64,000 nucleotides of DNA from JBJHDF01 sp050486405 (GTDB lineage: Bacteria; Pseudomonadota; Gammaproteobacteria; Pseudomonadales; Cellvibrionaceae): contig JBJHDF010000019.1 of the NCBI GenBank assembly GCA_050486405.1, positions 1 through 64,000 of the forward strand, read 5' to 3'. Both the position numbers and the translations under genes were made by a program. Shown one piece after another: positions 26,325 through 34,976 of this stretch. The notes beneath the pieces were generated by a model that was not told the DNA's origin, searched no databases, and saw only the letters and a program-made list of their open reading frames with translations. The first letter of the stretch is position 1. Each line of letters begins with the position of its first letter.

Positions 26325-26458
26325 GTGCCAGCGGCGGAGCTTGGGCCCGGGCTTCCGGGACACGCCGCAAGTACATCCCTGTAGCTCGCCGCCGACATCC
26401 TTGTCGACGATGGTCCCGGAAGCCCGGGCCCAAGCTCCTGGGACAACGGCACTTCGAA
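26325..26458. repeat. Dispersed nested inverted repeat, copy 2
   Basis: GTGCC (26325-26329) and GGCAC (26448-26452, followed by TTCGAA) flank a perfect 26-bp inverted repeat, left arm 26336-26361 and right arm 26413-26438. The arms contain GCTTCCGGGAC and GTCCCGGAAGC as in copy 1. The 51-base centre holds two smaller palindromes around TACATCCCTGTA and GACATCCTTGTC. It sits between the convergent usp and uup genes, where it could also act as a transcription terminator on either strand, although it lacks a T-run. Confidence 0.75.
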
Positions 26459-26491
26459 TCACTACGGCAAGACTGCATCCTTAACAGGCTG

Positions 26492-28402
26492 TCAAGAATC
26501 GCCCAGTTGTATCTGCTCCAGCTCCGCCCAGCGCTCAAAGCAGTCTTCCAGTTCCTGCTCCAGCGTTGCCAGCGTTTTCATGTGCTCTTCGGCAACGGCG
26601 GGATCGCCGCGAAAGAATGCCGGGTCCGCGGCTGTCTGTTGCAGTTGTGTCACCTGCTCTTCCAGCGCTTCGATGCGCGCCGGTAACTGGTCAAATTCCC
26701 GCTGCAGTTTGTAACTGAGTTTTTTCTGTCGCGACGGTGCGGCGGTTTTTTCCGGCGACGCACTGACGACAGTGGCTTGGCTGTCCGGTTTGCGCACTGC
26801 CGCCCTGTCCGCTTCGGTCCAGCGTCCCCCCTGGCGCAGCCAGTCGTCGTAGCCGCCCACGTATTCGCGCACGACGCCGCGCCCTTCGAAGGCGATGATG
26901 CTGGTAACCAGGTTATTGAGAAAGGCGCGGTCGTGGCTGACCAGCAATACTGTGCCGTCATAGTCGCCGAGTATGTCTTCGAGCAGCTCCAGGGTTTCCA
27001 CGTCCAGATCGTTGGTGGGTTCGTCCAGCACCAGCAGGTTGGCGGGCTTGCTGAACAGTTTGGCCAGCAGCACCCGGTTGCGCTCACCGCCGGACAGGGC
27101 GCGCAGGGGGGTGCGCGCCCGCTCGCCGGTAAAGAGAAAATCGCCCAGCCAGGAGATTACGTGCTTCTGCTTGCCGGCGATCTCGATGTATTCGCGTCCT
27201 TCGGCGATGTTGTCGACGGCGTTGCTGTCCAGGTCCAGCTGTTCGCGCAACTGGTCGAAGTAGGCGATCTGCAGATTGGTGCCCAGGCGCACCTTGCCTG
27301 ATTGGGGTTCGAGCTGGCCCAGAATCAGTTTCAGCAGGGTGCTTTTGCCGGCGCCGTTGGCGCCCACCAGACCGATGCGGTCGCCGCGCACGATGGTGGT
27401 GGAGAAGTCGCGCACAATGGGTCTGTCCCAGGCATAGCTGACAGCGGTGAGTTCGGCCACCAGTTTGCCGGAGCTTTCGCCGCTGGCCATGGCGAAGCTG
27501 ACATTGCCCTGCTGTTCGCGCCGCTGCGAACGCTGACGCCGCAGGTCTTTCAGGGCGCGCACGCGGCCTTCGTTGCGGGTGCGACGGGCCTTGATACCCT
27601 GGCGTATCCAGGCTTCTTCCTGGGCCAGTTTTTTGTCGAACAGGGCGTTGTGCCGGACCTCTTCCGCCAGCGCCCGCTCCCGGTATTCCAGATAGCTGCG
27701 GTAGTCACCCGCCCAGGTGCGCAACCGGCCGCGATCCAGCTCGGCAATATGCGTGGCGAGAGACTGCAACAAAGCCCGGTCGTGGGTGATAAAGACCAGG
27801 GCACCGCCAAAGGCCAGCAGTTGTTTTTCCAGCCATTCGATGGCGGCGATGTCCAGGTGGTTGGTGGGTTCGTCCAGCAGTAACAGGTCCGGCTCCAACA
27901 CCAGAGCCCGGGCCAGGGATACCCGCCGCCGCCAGCCGCCGGAGAGTTCCCCCATCAGCGCCTCGGCGGGCAGTTCCAGACGGGTGAGTACTGCCTCTAC
28001 GCGCTGTTGCAGCGCCCAGCCGTCGCCGGCTTCGATCTTCTGTTGCAGGGGCGCCAGTTGCGCCAGGGCGGCCTCGCTGCCGTCGCTGGCCAGGCGGTGG
28101 TATTCGGCCAGTATCTCGCCCATGCCCTGCAGGCCGCTGGCCACCACATCGAACACCCGGCGCTGGTCCGCCTCGGGCAGGTCCTGCTCCAGCCGCGCCA
28201 CCCGCAGGCTGCGGTCACGGATCACCTCACCGCTGTCCAGTTCCACCTCGCCGGCCAGCACTTTCAGTAGCGTGGACTTGCCGGCGCCGTTGCGGCCGAT
28301 CAGACACAGGCGCTGGCCTTTGTCCACGGTCAGGTCGACGCCGTCCAGCAGCACCTGAAGGCCGTAGCTGAGCCTGGCTTTTTCAATTTTTATCAAGGAC
28401 AT
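26492..28402 (-). CDS. uup: ABC-F ATPase Uup
   Basis: A 636-residue ABC-F protein with two ATPase domains and no membrane part. The first domain has Walker A GRNGAGKST (about 37-45), signature LSGGW (about 155) and LLLDEPTNHLD. The second has GANGAGKST (about 350), LSGGERNR and LVLDEPTNDLD. The C-terminal 70 residues form the Lys/Glu-rich coiled coil (KKLSYKLQREFDQLPARIEAL region) diagnostic of Uup. These proteins act on ribosomes or branched DNA intermediates. It is divergent from slt and has no clear Shine-Dalgarno before ATG 28402. Confidence 0.93.
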   Translation of the reverse strand: MSLIKIEKARLSYGLQVLLDGVDLTVDKGQRLCLIGRNGAGKSTLLKVLAGEVELDSGEVIRDRSLRVARLEQDLPEADQRRVFDVVASGLQGMGEILAEYHRLASDGSEAALAQLAPLQQKIEAGDGWALQQRVEAVLTRLELPAEALMGELSGGWRRRVSLARALVLEPDLLLLDEPTNHLDIAAIEWLEKQLLAFGGALVFITHDRALLQSLATHIAELDRGRLRTWAGDYRSYLEYRERALAEEVRHNALFDKKLAQEEAWIRQGIKARRTRNEGRVRALKDLRRQRSQRREQQGNVSFAMASGESSGKLVAELTAVSYAWDRPIVRDFSTTIVRGDRIGLVGANGAGKSTLLKLILGQLEPQSGKVRLGTNLQIAYFDQLREQLDLDSNAVDNIAEGREYIEIAGKQKHVISWLGDFLFTGERARTPLRALSGGERNRVLLAKLFSKPANLLVLDEPTNDLDVETLELLEDILGDYDGTVLLVSHDRAFLNNLVTSIIAFEGRGVVREYVGGYDDWLRQGGRWTEADRAAVRKPDSQATVVSASPEKTAAPSRQKKLSYKLQREFDQLPARIEALEEQVTQLQQTAADPAFFRGDPAVAEEHMKTLATLEQELEDCFERWAELEQIQLGDS

Positions 28403-28412
28403 AGGCTGGATA

Positions 28413-28441
28413 GTTAAACTATTCTCAAGTTTCTATAACAA
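28413..28441 (-). promoter_or_regulatory. Possible uup promoter
   Basis: On the minus strand, TTGTTA (28441-28436) and TTTAAC (28418-28413) are 17 bases apart. This would place the start of transcription within about 5 bases of the uup ATG, giving a nearly leaderless mRNA, in keeping with the missing Shine-Dalgarno. The -10 match is only moderate. Confidence 0.3.
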
Positions 28442-28563
28442 ACTGGCGAAAGCCCACCGGGGCTGATATGCTCAATGGACAGGTGTGGCGGCGCGTGCAT
28501 GATACAGGGTTTGCCCGGCGGCCTCCACGCAAGGATTGGGTCTGTTTTTGCGGGTAGCGAAGT

Positions 28564-30540
28564 ATGGCAAAACCTCGGCCGGCACTCTGTGTGCTGACGG
28601 TGTCTCTCGTAGTGTCAGTTCTGGCAGCACTGCCGCTGGCGGCCCAGTCCGTGGAGGAAACGGCGGTCCGGCCCGACCGCAGCGAGCAGCGCCAGCAGTT
28701 CCAGGCCGCGGAAGCGGCCCTGCGCCAGCGCCAGCTCACGCGCTACCGGGCGCTGCTGCCTGGCCTGGAAGACTACCCACTATTACCCTACCTGCACTAT
28801 CAGGATATCAGCCGCCGTCTGTCTACCCTGCCCCGGGAGGACGTCAACCGCTTTCTGGCCGAGGAGGGCGATTCCTTTCTCGGCGAGCGGCTGCGCCGCC
28901 AGTGGCTGCAGACCCTGGCCTCGCGGCGCCAGTGGCAACACTTCCTGAGCGCCTACGATCCCCGCCTGAACGGCATCGAACTCACCTGCCTCTATCTGCA
29001 GGCGCGGCTGGAAACTGGTGACAGCACCGCTCTGGACCCGGTGGCCGAGCTCTGGTCCGTCGGCCACTCCCAGCCCGATGGCTGCGACCCCCTGTTCGCC
29101 CTGTGGATGAAGTCCAGCCGCTTTACCGACGAGGTCCGCTGGGAGCGCCACAAGCTGGCGATTTCTGCCCGCAATCAGGGGCTGGCCGGCTATGTCCGCC
29201 GCTTGATGAGCGACGAACAGCGGGCGCTGGCGGAGCTGTACCTGAGCGTGGACCGCAACCCGGGACAACTGGAGCGTCAGGCCCGTTTCTCGGCCCAGTC
29301 CAGACCCATGCAGGACATCATTCTCAACGGCCTGCAGCGGCTGGCCCTGCGCGATGCCCCGCTGGCCCTGGAGCTCTGGCAGCGCTACGACGCCCAGCAA
29401 CTGTTCGACGAGGCCGAACGGGGTTACACCCAGCATCACATTGCCACCCGACTGGCTCGCCAGGGTTACCTGACCGAGGCCGAGGCGCTGCTGGACAAGT
29501 CACCGCGGCTGACCAGTGAGGATCTGATCGAGTGGCTGATCCGCGACGCCCTGAGCAAGCAGCAGTGGACCCGGGTCACCCGATTGATCGGGCGCCTGCC
29601 CGAGAGTGGCCAGGAGTCCGAGCGCTGGCGCTACTGGCGGGCCCGGGCGCTGGAAGCCGGCCAGATGACCCTGGCCGAGGGTGATGAAACTCCCGAGGCA
29701 ATCTACGCCAGTATCGCCGCCAACCGCAGCTTCTACGGCTTTCTCTCCGCCGACCGCCTGGGCCGCGACTACCATCTGCTGGACCGCCCCATTCAGGTGT
29801 CCGATGAACTGCTGCGCGAAATCGAGTTTCGCCCGGGCATACAGCGCGCCCGGGAACTGTACATTCTGGGTGATCACCAGGCCATGCGCCGGGAGTGGTT
29901 CCACACCATCGGTCAGTTGAACCAGGAGGAACTGGCGGCCTCGGGCAAACTGGCCGAGAGCTGGGGCTGGTACCGCAAAAGCATCCACTCCATGATTCAG
30001 GCCCGCCACTGGGACGACCTGCAACTGCGCTTTCCCCTGGCCTATCAGGACCAGGTGGCCAGTGCCGCCCGGGACACGGCCATCAATCCCCACCTGCTGT
30101 TTGCGATAGCGCGGCAGGAGAGCGCCTTCTCCCACGACGCCCGCTCTCCGGCCGGTGCCCTGGGCCTGATGCAGTTGCTGCCGTCCACCGCCCAGTACAC
30201 TGCGCGACGCAATGGCATTCCCTACCGCCACCAGCACGATCTGCTGCAACCGGAAAAAAATATTGCCCTGGGCAGCCGCTACCTGCACCAGTTGCTGAAC
30301 GAGTTCGACGGCAACCGCATTCTCGCCGCCGCCGCCTACAACGCCGGACCAACGCGCGTCAAACAGTGGCTGCAGAATTCACAGCAGCAACTGCCCTACG
30401 ATATCTGGATCGAAACCATTCCCTTCCGCGAGACCCGGGGCTATGTGCAGAATGTGCTGGCCTTCTCGGTGATCTACGGCTATCGCACCGGCGAGCGGCA
30501 ACCCTTCATTACCCAGGCCGAGGCGGAGAGCCGACTATAG
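28564..30540 (+). CDS. slt: Soluble lytic murein transglycosylase (Slt70 family)
   Basis: A 658-residue exported lytic transglycosylase that cleaves the MurNAc-GlcNAc bond of peptidoglycan with 1,6-anhydro product formation. An N-terminal signal peptide ends near LAAQS (about 29). A long helical superhelix (the doughnut domain) spans about 35-470. The C-terminal lysozyme-like domain has catalytic Glu519 in FAIARQESAFS, followed by GALGLMQLLPSTA and AAYNAGPTRVKQWL. Length is close to E. coli Slt70. It is divergent from uup. Confidence 0.95.
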   Translation: MAKPRPALCVLTVSLVVSVLAALPLAAQSVEETAVRPDRSEQRQQFQAAEAALRQRQLTRYRALLPGLEDYPLLPYLHYQDISRRLSTLPREDVNRFLAEEGDSFLGERLRRQWLQTLASRRQWQHFLSAYDPRLNGIELTCLYLQARLETGDSTALDPVAELWSVGHSQPDGCDPLFALWMKSSRFTDEVRWERHKLAISARNQGLAGYVRRLMSDEQRALAELYLSVDRNPGQLERQARFSAQSRPMQDIILNGLQRLALRDAPLALELWQRYDAQQLFDEAERGYTQHHIATRLARQGYLTEAEALLDKSPRLTSEDLIEWLIRDALSKQQWTRVTRLIGRLPESGQESERWRYWRARALEAGQMTLAEGDETPEAIYASIAANRSFYGFLSADRLGRDYHLLDRPIQVSDELLREIEFRPGIQRARELYILGDHQAMRREWFHTIGQLNQEELAASGKLAESWGWYRKSIHSMIQARHWDDLQLRFPLAYQDQVASAARDTAINPHLLFAIARQESAFSHDARSPAGALGLMQLLPSTAQYTARRNGIPYRHQHDLLQPEKNIALGSRYLHQLLNEFDGNRILAAAAYNAGPTRVKQWLQNSQQQLPYDIWIETIPFRETRGYVQNVLAFSVIYGYRTGERQPFITQAEAESRL

Positions 30541-30578
30541 ATAAAGGGAAAAGCAGTGTCCGGGTTGGTTGTGAGGAG

Positions 30579-30824
30579 TCAAGGGGCTTGGCGACAGAAA
30601 TCCCGGAGTTGGTCGGTGGTGAAGGGCCAGCCGAGTTCGGGGCCCAGGGGGGAGAGCGCGACTACGGGTATGCGGATGCCGTAGCGTTCAATCAGGTCGT
30701 CGCTGTCGGCGATGTCGATTTCCTGCAACTGCCATTGCAATTCAGCCAGTACCGGCCAGATTTCAACCCTGGCTTTTTCACACAGGTGACAGCCGGCGGT
30801 GGTGTACAAATAAACTACGGACAT
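30579..30824 (-). CDS. Glutaredoxin-like protein (DUF836 type)
   Basis: An 81-residue thioredoxin-fold protein with CHLC at residues 12-15 after YLYTTAGC, and the cis-Pro in GIRIPVVAL. It fits the small glutaredoxin-like family with a CxxC motif, presumably a cytoplasmic disulfide reductase; the partner is unknown. The ATG at 30824 directly follows a T-run that closes a hairpin (30825-30871), and the GCAGG of that hairpin arm is the only visible ribosome-binding site. It ends 38 bp from the convergent slt. Confidence 0.8.
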   Translation of the reverse strand: MSVVYLYTTAGCHLCEKARVEIWPVLAELQWQLQEIDIADSDDLIERYGIRIPVVALSPLGPELGWPFTTDQLRDFCRQAP

Positions 30825-30871
30825 AAAAAACCTGCTGCATACGCCTGTTGCCGGGCATTATACAGCAGGTT
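30825..30871 (-). terminator. Hairpin with T-run between DUF5610 gene and glutaredoxin gene
   Basis: On the minus strand, AACCTGCTG (30871-30863) pairs with CAGCAGGTT (30837-30829) and is followed by more T residues up to 30825, a rho-independent terminator layout with a rather long 25-base loop that itself contains a GCC/GGC pair. It lies 10 bp after the DUF5610 stop. The T-run touches the glutaredoxin ATG, so the same bases serve as terminator arm and likely ribosome-binding site. Confidence 0.45.
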
Positions 30872-30880
30872 GGGTCAATG

Positions 30881-32077
30881 CTACTCCGCTTCAAACTTTG
30901 CCAGTATCATCTCGACAAACTCCCGGAAGCGCTGCGCCGGCGACGGCGTTTCGCCCTCCTGCTCCGCCACCACTTTCCCGGCCAAGTCCGACAGCAGTTC
31001 CGCCGGGCGGGGGAACTCCGACGCACTGTCCAGGGCGTCCAGCAGACCGCGCACAAAGTCGCCGAGGGGCTGCAGGGAGTCGCTGATGGCGGGAGCCGCG
31101 CTCTGGTCCTGGGCGCTGTAGGCGGCACTGACCCTTTTGACTTCCACCTGAGTCAGGCTCAATGAAAAAGCCAGTATCTGCTCGCTGTCGTAACCGATGG
31201 ACAGGGCCTGCTCAAAGGCGGAGTCCAGATCGCCATTGAAAAAACTCTGCGCCAATTGCTGCACCTGTCCCAACAGCTCCTCTATGGCCTGTTTTTCCGC
31301 TGCGCTGAGATCGCCTTCCACCACCCAGTTGAAGCTGCGGGATTCGGCGGCGCTCACTGCGGTCTTGCCGCCGACAAAGGAGGCCGACTGGGCGCTGCTC
31401 TGGGTGGCGTTGATGGTGACCTTGTCGCCCTCGGCGGTAGTCAGTTGAAAGCTGAAGCGGCTGGCGCTGGCGAACTCGTAGCTGCCCGCCGCCAGGGTTT
31501 TGCGAGCCTCGGCACCGGCGGCGCGCACCTCCTTGTCTGCAGGCTGCTGTCGGGCTGAGTCATCCTGGCTGTTGATCAGGCGGTCGCGCAGTTGGTCAAT
31601 ACCGTTCAGCACCAGGTCGTAGGTCCTGCCGATGTCTTCCTTGATCTCCGGCGACAGCATGCTCAACGCTTTGAGCTTCTCGCTGGCCTCGGCAAAGCCC
31701 TTCTTGAAACCGGCCAGCCCCGCCTCCAGGCGCGACTCCAGTTGTTCCCTGGTGGCGCCGTCGGCAATATCCATTTTCAGACGGCGTTCGATAAAACCGA
31801 GAATATTGGCGGCGGCCTTCTCCGCCGTCAGCGGCTCAAAGGCCTTGAAGGCGCTGGCGCCGCTGCCCTGGCGCCAACCGAGTTTGGCGTAGGCGTCGGC
31901 CAGGGTCTTGTCCACCAACTCCAGGGCACTTTGCCGCTTGTCGACCGCGGAAGAAATGGCGGCTGGGGCGGGCGGCCCACTCCGGGAGGGATGCTTGCCC
32001 AATAGAGAAGACAACTTGTTGTCATTTATGGGCATCTGGGATTGGGTTGCCGGGCTGGAACTGAGTGGCAGTGACAT
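30881..32077 (-). CDS. DUF5610 domain-containing protein
   Basis: A 398-residue protein without signal peptide or membrane helix. A low-complexity Ser/Pro N-terminus (to about residue 40) is followed by the DUF5610 region, which includes ALELVDKTLADAYAKLGW and AFEPLTAEKAAANILGFIERR. The C-terminal half is helical. The domain is common in marine gammaproteobacteria and has no assigned function. It is transcribed away from the lipoprotein gene 249 bp upstream. Confidence 0.75.
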   Translation of the reverse strand: MSLPLSSSPATQSQMPINDNKLSSLLGKHPSRSGPPAPAAISSAVDKRQSALELVDKTLADAYAKLGWRQGSGASAFKAFEPLTAEKAAANILGFIERRLKMDIADGATREQLESRLEAGLAGFKKGFAEASEKLKALSMLSPEIKEDIGRTYDLVLNGIDQLRDRLINSQDDSARQQPADKEVRAAGAEARKTLAAGSYEFASASRFSFQLTTAEGDKVTINATQSSAQSASFVGGKTAVSAAESRSFNWVVEGDLSAAEKQAIEELLGQVQQLAQSFFNGDLDSAFEQALSIGYDSEQILAFSLSLTQVEVKRVSAAYSAQDQSAAPAISDSLQPLGDFVRGLLDALDSASEFPRPAELLSDLAGKVVAEQEGETPSPAQRFREFVEMILAKFEAE

Positions 32078-32231
32078 AAGGCCCCCGTGCTGGTTTTAGT
32101 GGGTGTATCAGGCGCTATCGACCAACCCGCTGCAAACTTTAGCGTTTTCCGAAACATTCACGCCCCGACCGTTCGCAAGGGATACAGGAAGCGTGCGGGT
32201 GCGCAAGAAAGGCTCCCCGGTGGCGCATTAG

Positions 32232-32259
32232 TTGCCAAACCCCACCAAACTGGTAAACT
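32232..32259 (+). promoter_or_regulatory. Possible promoter for the lipoprotein/membrane-protein pair
   Basis: TTGCCA (32232-32237) and TAAACT (32254-32259) are 16 bases apart, 68 bases before the ATG at 32327. Both boxes are partial matches to sigma70 consensus. The rest of the 249-bp divergent spacer shows nothing else I can name. Confidence 0.3.
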
Positions 32260-32326
32260 GTCCGCGCCCGACTTTTGCTTCCGTGCACACACGACCGGAT
32301 CCCACCACCTACAGAGAATAAAAAGA

Positions 32327-33073
32327 ATGAAAGCAAGCACCCCAAGATCCAGTTTTGCAGCCTGGGCAGCGGGAGCGGTTGTACTGATGCTCGGCGGATG
32401 CAACCTGAGCGGACTCCAATGTAGCCAGGACGGCGGGACACTATCAGTACAGGCTCAGCACAACTGGCTGTTTTTTGAAGAGTTTATGTCGGAATTCCCC
32501 CTGCCCCCCGAATTCTTCACCGGCGTCGGTGTGGCATTCGCAGTGGGCTCCCAACCGGGGTGGAGTCCGACTACCGCCAACTACACCTACACTCAGGGGG
32601 GAAGCGGTCTGCCGGCCGCCAACCTGACGCCAACCACCGATCTGGAGTCGTTCTTCAGTGAACTGGACGAGGTCATATTCGAGTGTGAGTTTGGTAATCC
32701 ACTGTTGGACGAAGGCAACCCATTCTATTACGTCAGCCCCGCCAACAGCCTGAGTTTTCTCAACGCGGACACCGGCAATCTGAGCTTTCAGGTAAACGGT
32801 GCGAGTGCACCTCCCAACCAGCTTACCATGGGGATCGCCATTTACTTCCTCATTGAGGAGGAAGTCGATGATGAGGTCTTTTCCGGCGCCTTTGTACTCT
32901 GCCTGCCGCCAGACATGGATGAAACACCCGTTGAGTTCACCTCGATCATGAGCACATCCTGCGGGCTGATGGCGACAGCCGTACCCTTTCTGGGGCCTTT
33001 TGGTCTGGGACTCCTGTCCCTGCTGCTGGCGCTGACCGCCGGGGCCTCACTGCGCCGCGCACCCCGGTCGTAA
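32327..33073 (+). CDS. Predicted lipoprotein with C-terminal sorting-like tail
   Basis: A 248-residue exported protein of unknown family. The N-terminus (MKASTPRSSFAAWAAGAVVL) leads to a lipobox-like LGGC with Cys near residue 25. The body is rich in Phe, Pro, Asn and acidic residues (FFSELDEVIFECEFGNPLLD). The C-terminus has the tripartite form of exosortase-type signals: short motif PFLGPFG, hydrophobic helix LGLLSLLLALTAGA, then Arg-rich RRAPRS. It resembles IPTL/PEP-CTERM tails but lacks the exact IPTL or PEP motif. An upstream in-frame extension to 32087 is not credible; ATG 32327 follows GAGAATAAAAAG. A membrane protein gene follows 28 bp downstream. Confidence 0.65.
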   Translation: MKASTPRSSFAAWAAGAVVLMLGGCNLSGLQCSQDGGTLSVQAQHNWLFFEEFMSEFPLPPEFFTGVGVAFAVGSQPGWSPTTANYTYTQGGSGLPAANLTPTTDLESFFSELDEVIFECEFGNPLLDEGNPFYYVSPANSLSFLNADTGNLSFQVNGASAPPNQLTMGIAIYFLIEEEVDDEVFSGAFVLCLPPDMDETPVEFTSIMSTSCGLMATAVPFLGPFGLGLLSLLLALTAGASLRRAPRS

Positions 33074-33101
33074 CCGACCGGGACGTCTCCCAAGGGTAGC
33101 T

Positions 33102-33965
33102 GTGCGCCATTCCGCGTTGCTTGTCCGGCTGCTGGCAGTGGCGCTGACCGCCCTCGCCGCCTGGCGGTTACCCGGCACCGGCTACTGGCTGCCCCTGGTT
33201 TTCGCCCTCGGCCTGGGGCACTATGCCCTGGGCTATTACTATTCCCGCCACCGCATTGTCGCCCTGGCCCGTCGCCCCGACGCCGTTATGCTTGCGGTCA
33301 CCACGGTCGGCCTGGGGGCGCTGCTGTACTGGTCGGGTTTCTCCCTGATTATTCTGTTTGGCCTGCATCACGCGCTGAACGAGGGCTATTTCCGGCGGCG
33401 TTCCGAGAACGCGGAAATCGCCGATACACTGAGCCCGGGCAGGGCGCTGCTGCACTTTTTGAGTTATTTGGTTATTCTCGGCGGCAGCCTGCCCTTGCGC
33501 GGCCTGCCGGTGGCGGCGCTCTATATCGCTTTGGCATTGGCGGTGCTTTATTACTTGTACCAATTGTGGCGTCTGCCGCAACGCGGTAGTCTCTGGCAAT
33601 CACACCAGGTGGAGCTTCTCTCTCTGGTATTCGTGGGAATATCCCTGTGGGTCAACATCAGCTTTCTGCAGGTGGTGCTGTACCACTTCATACTCTGGAC
33701 ACTGCTGCCACTGCCCGACATTTTCGCCAGGAGCAAAGCCGAGACTGCCCGCTACCTGGCGTTGACGGTTTCGGTTACCGGGTTGTTTCTGATGGTATCA
33801 CCAGTGGGCCTGGGGGGACATTACCAAGGCCTGGTGGGTCTGTTTGCCAGCCAGTTCTATTTCTGGTCCTATCTGCACATCACCACGTCCTTTGTGCTGT
33901 CGGACTGTCACCCGCGCTGGATTACCCAACCGCTGCAATCGGCGGCGCCGGTCAGTTCCGGGTGA
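33102..33965 (+). CDS. Polytopic inner-membrane protein of unknown function
   Basis: A 287-residue protein with about eight hydrophobic helices and very short loops, starting with GTG after AAGGG. Histidines fall in or next to helices (GLHHALNEGYF, VLYHFILWTLLPLP, FWSYLHITTSFVLSDCH), which suggests a membrane metal or cofactor site. I do not recognise the family. The exosortase Cys-Arg-His arrangement is not evident. It lies 28 bp after the lipoprotein gene and is probably co-transcribed. The last 14 bases overlap the convergent FHA gene. Confidence 0.65.
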   Translation: MRHSALLVRLLAVALTALAAWRLPGTGYWLPLVFALGLGHYALGYYYSRHRIVALARRPDAVMLAVTTVGLGALLYWSGFSLIILFGLHHALNEGYFRRRSENAEIADTLSPGRALLHFLSYLVILGGSLPLRGLPVAALYIALALAVLYYLYQLWRLPQRGSLWQSHQVELLSLVFVGISLWVNISFLQVVLYHFILWTLLPLPDIFARSKAETARYLALTVSVTGLFLMVSPVGLGGHYQGLVGLFASQFYFWSYLHITTSFVLSDCHPRWITQPLQSAAPVSSG

Positions 33966-34845
33966 GCACCAGCGCCACTACCACGACCACCACCAACACC
34001 ACCAGTATGGCCATGCCCGCCCGCCCTTTGCGGGGGCTATCAGCCTTGTCCTGCTCGGAGGCCCTGGCATGCACCGACGCTCGGTTGGTGGCACCACCAC
34101 CCCCAGCGGCCTTGGGCTTGGGAGCCGCGGTAGATTTCGCACCCTGTGCCCCAGCACCTTTGGGGCCCCGCACTGAGGTCTTGGTCAGATCGTCCGCCGG
34201 GCCGATAACACCGAAACTGAGTGTATCAAAGCGCAACTCGTCGCCGCGCTTGACCCGCGCCTCGGTGATCCGCTTGCCATTGAGAAAGGTACCATTGGAG
34301 GAATCCAGATCCTTGACGTACAGCAGACCATCGACCACCTTCAGTTCAGCGTGGCGCCGGGACAGGTGGGCAGCCGGCAGGCTGATATCACAGTCGCTGG
34401 AACGACCTATGATATTGAGCGGCTTCAGGGGAAATACCCGATTGGACAGGGACTCGTGGTTGGCTTTCAGGGCCCAGCCGGTCACTTTCGGCGCCCGCAC
34501 CTGAGTAACTCCCGGCCCCACCGGCTTGGTAGCCGCCACCCGCTCGGCTGGAGCTTCGCGCTTGGGGTCAACAATCTGCAGTTCGGTATCGCCTACAGTC
34601 AGAATATCTTCAGGCTTGAGCGCACAACTGCCGGTAACCTCGGTTTCATTGACGAACACTGGCCGGCCACTGACCAGGTTCTTCAGGGTCAGGCGCTCGT
34701 TGTCCACCAGGATTTCCACATGGTTATCGGCCACCCGCTCATCGTTGAGCACCATGTCATTACTGGATTTGCGACCTATGGAAACTTTGGGCTCTACCAG
34801 CCACACCGCATTGTACTTGTTATTCTTTAAGCGGATCTTCAACAT
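33952..34845 (-). CDS. Tandem FHA-domain membrane-anchored protein
   Basis: A 297-residue protein with two phosphothreonine-binding FHA domains. Domain 1 (about 18-92) has SIGRKSSND but VADNH where SxxH is expected, so it may be degenerate. Domain 2 (about 140-215) is canonical: IIGRSSDCDI, LSRRHAEL and SSNGTFLNG. A Pro/Ala/Lys/Gly-rich linker leads to one C-terminal transmembrane helix (about 275-294). FHA domains must therefore face the cytoplasm in a tail-anchored layout. It is downstream of the kinase and regulator genes on the same strand (131 bp gap). No Ser/Thr kinase is present in the window. Confidence 0.82.
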   Translation of the reverse strand: MLKIRLKNNKYNAVWLVEPKVSIGRKSSNDMVLNDERVADNHVEILVDNERLTLKNLVSGRPVFVNETEVTGSCALKPEDILTVGDTELQIVDPKREAPAERVAATKPVGPGVTQVRAPKVTGWALKANHESLSNRVFPLKPLNIIGRSSDCDISLPAAHLSRRHAELKVVDGLLYVKDLDSSNGTFLNGKRITEARVKRGDELRFDTLSFGVIGPADDLTKTSVRGPKGAGAQGAKSTAAPKPKAAGGGGATNRASVHARASEQDKADSPRKGRAGMAILVVLVVVVVVALVLTRN

Positions 34846-34976
34846 GGCAACAGGTCCTTGGTCTAATGCGTTAGGTGGCTAAATAATGCTATAGCGCCGC
34901 TTTTATTTCAACCTCTGCTCAGGCACCTCAGCCCAGAGCGTAGGGTATTTTCTGGACAGTGCCGCACACCAGGGGT

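Noticed and set aside
33102..33965. Exosortase/archaeosortase assignment for the polytopic protein
   Set aside because: The Cys-Arg-His catalytic arrangement of that family cannot be found, so only an unknown membrane protein is supported.
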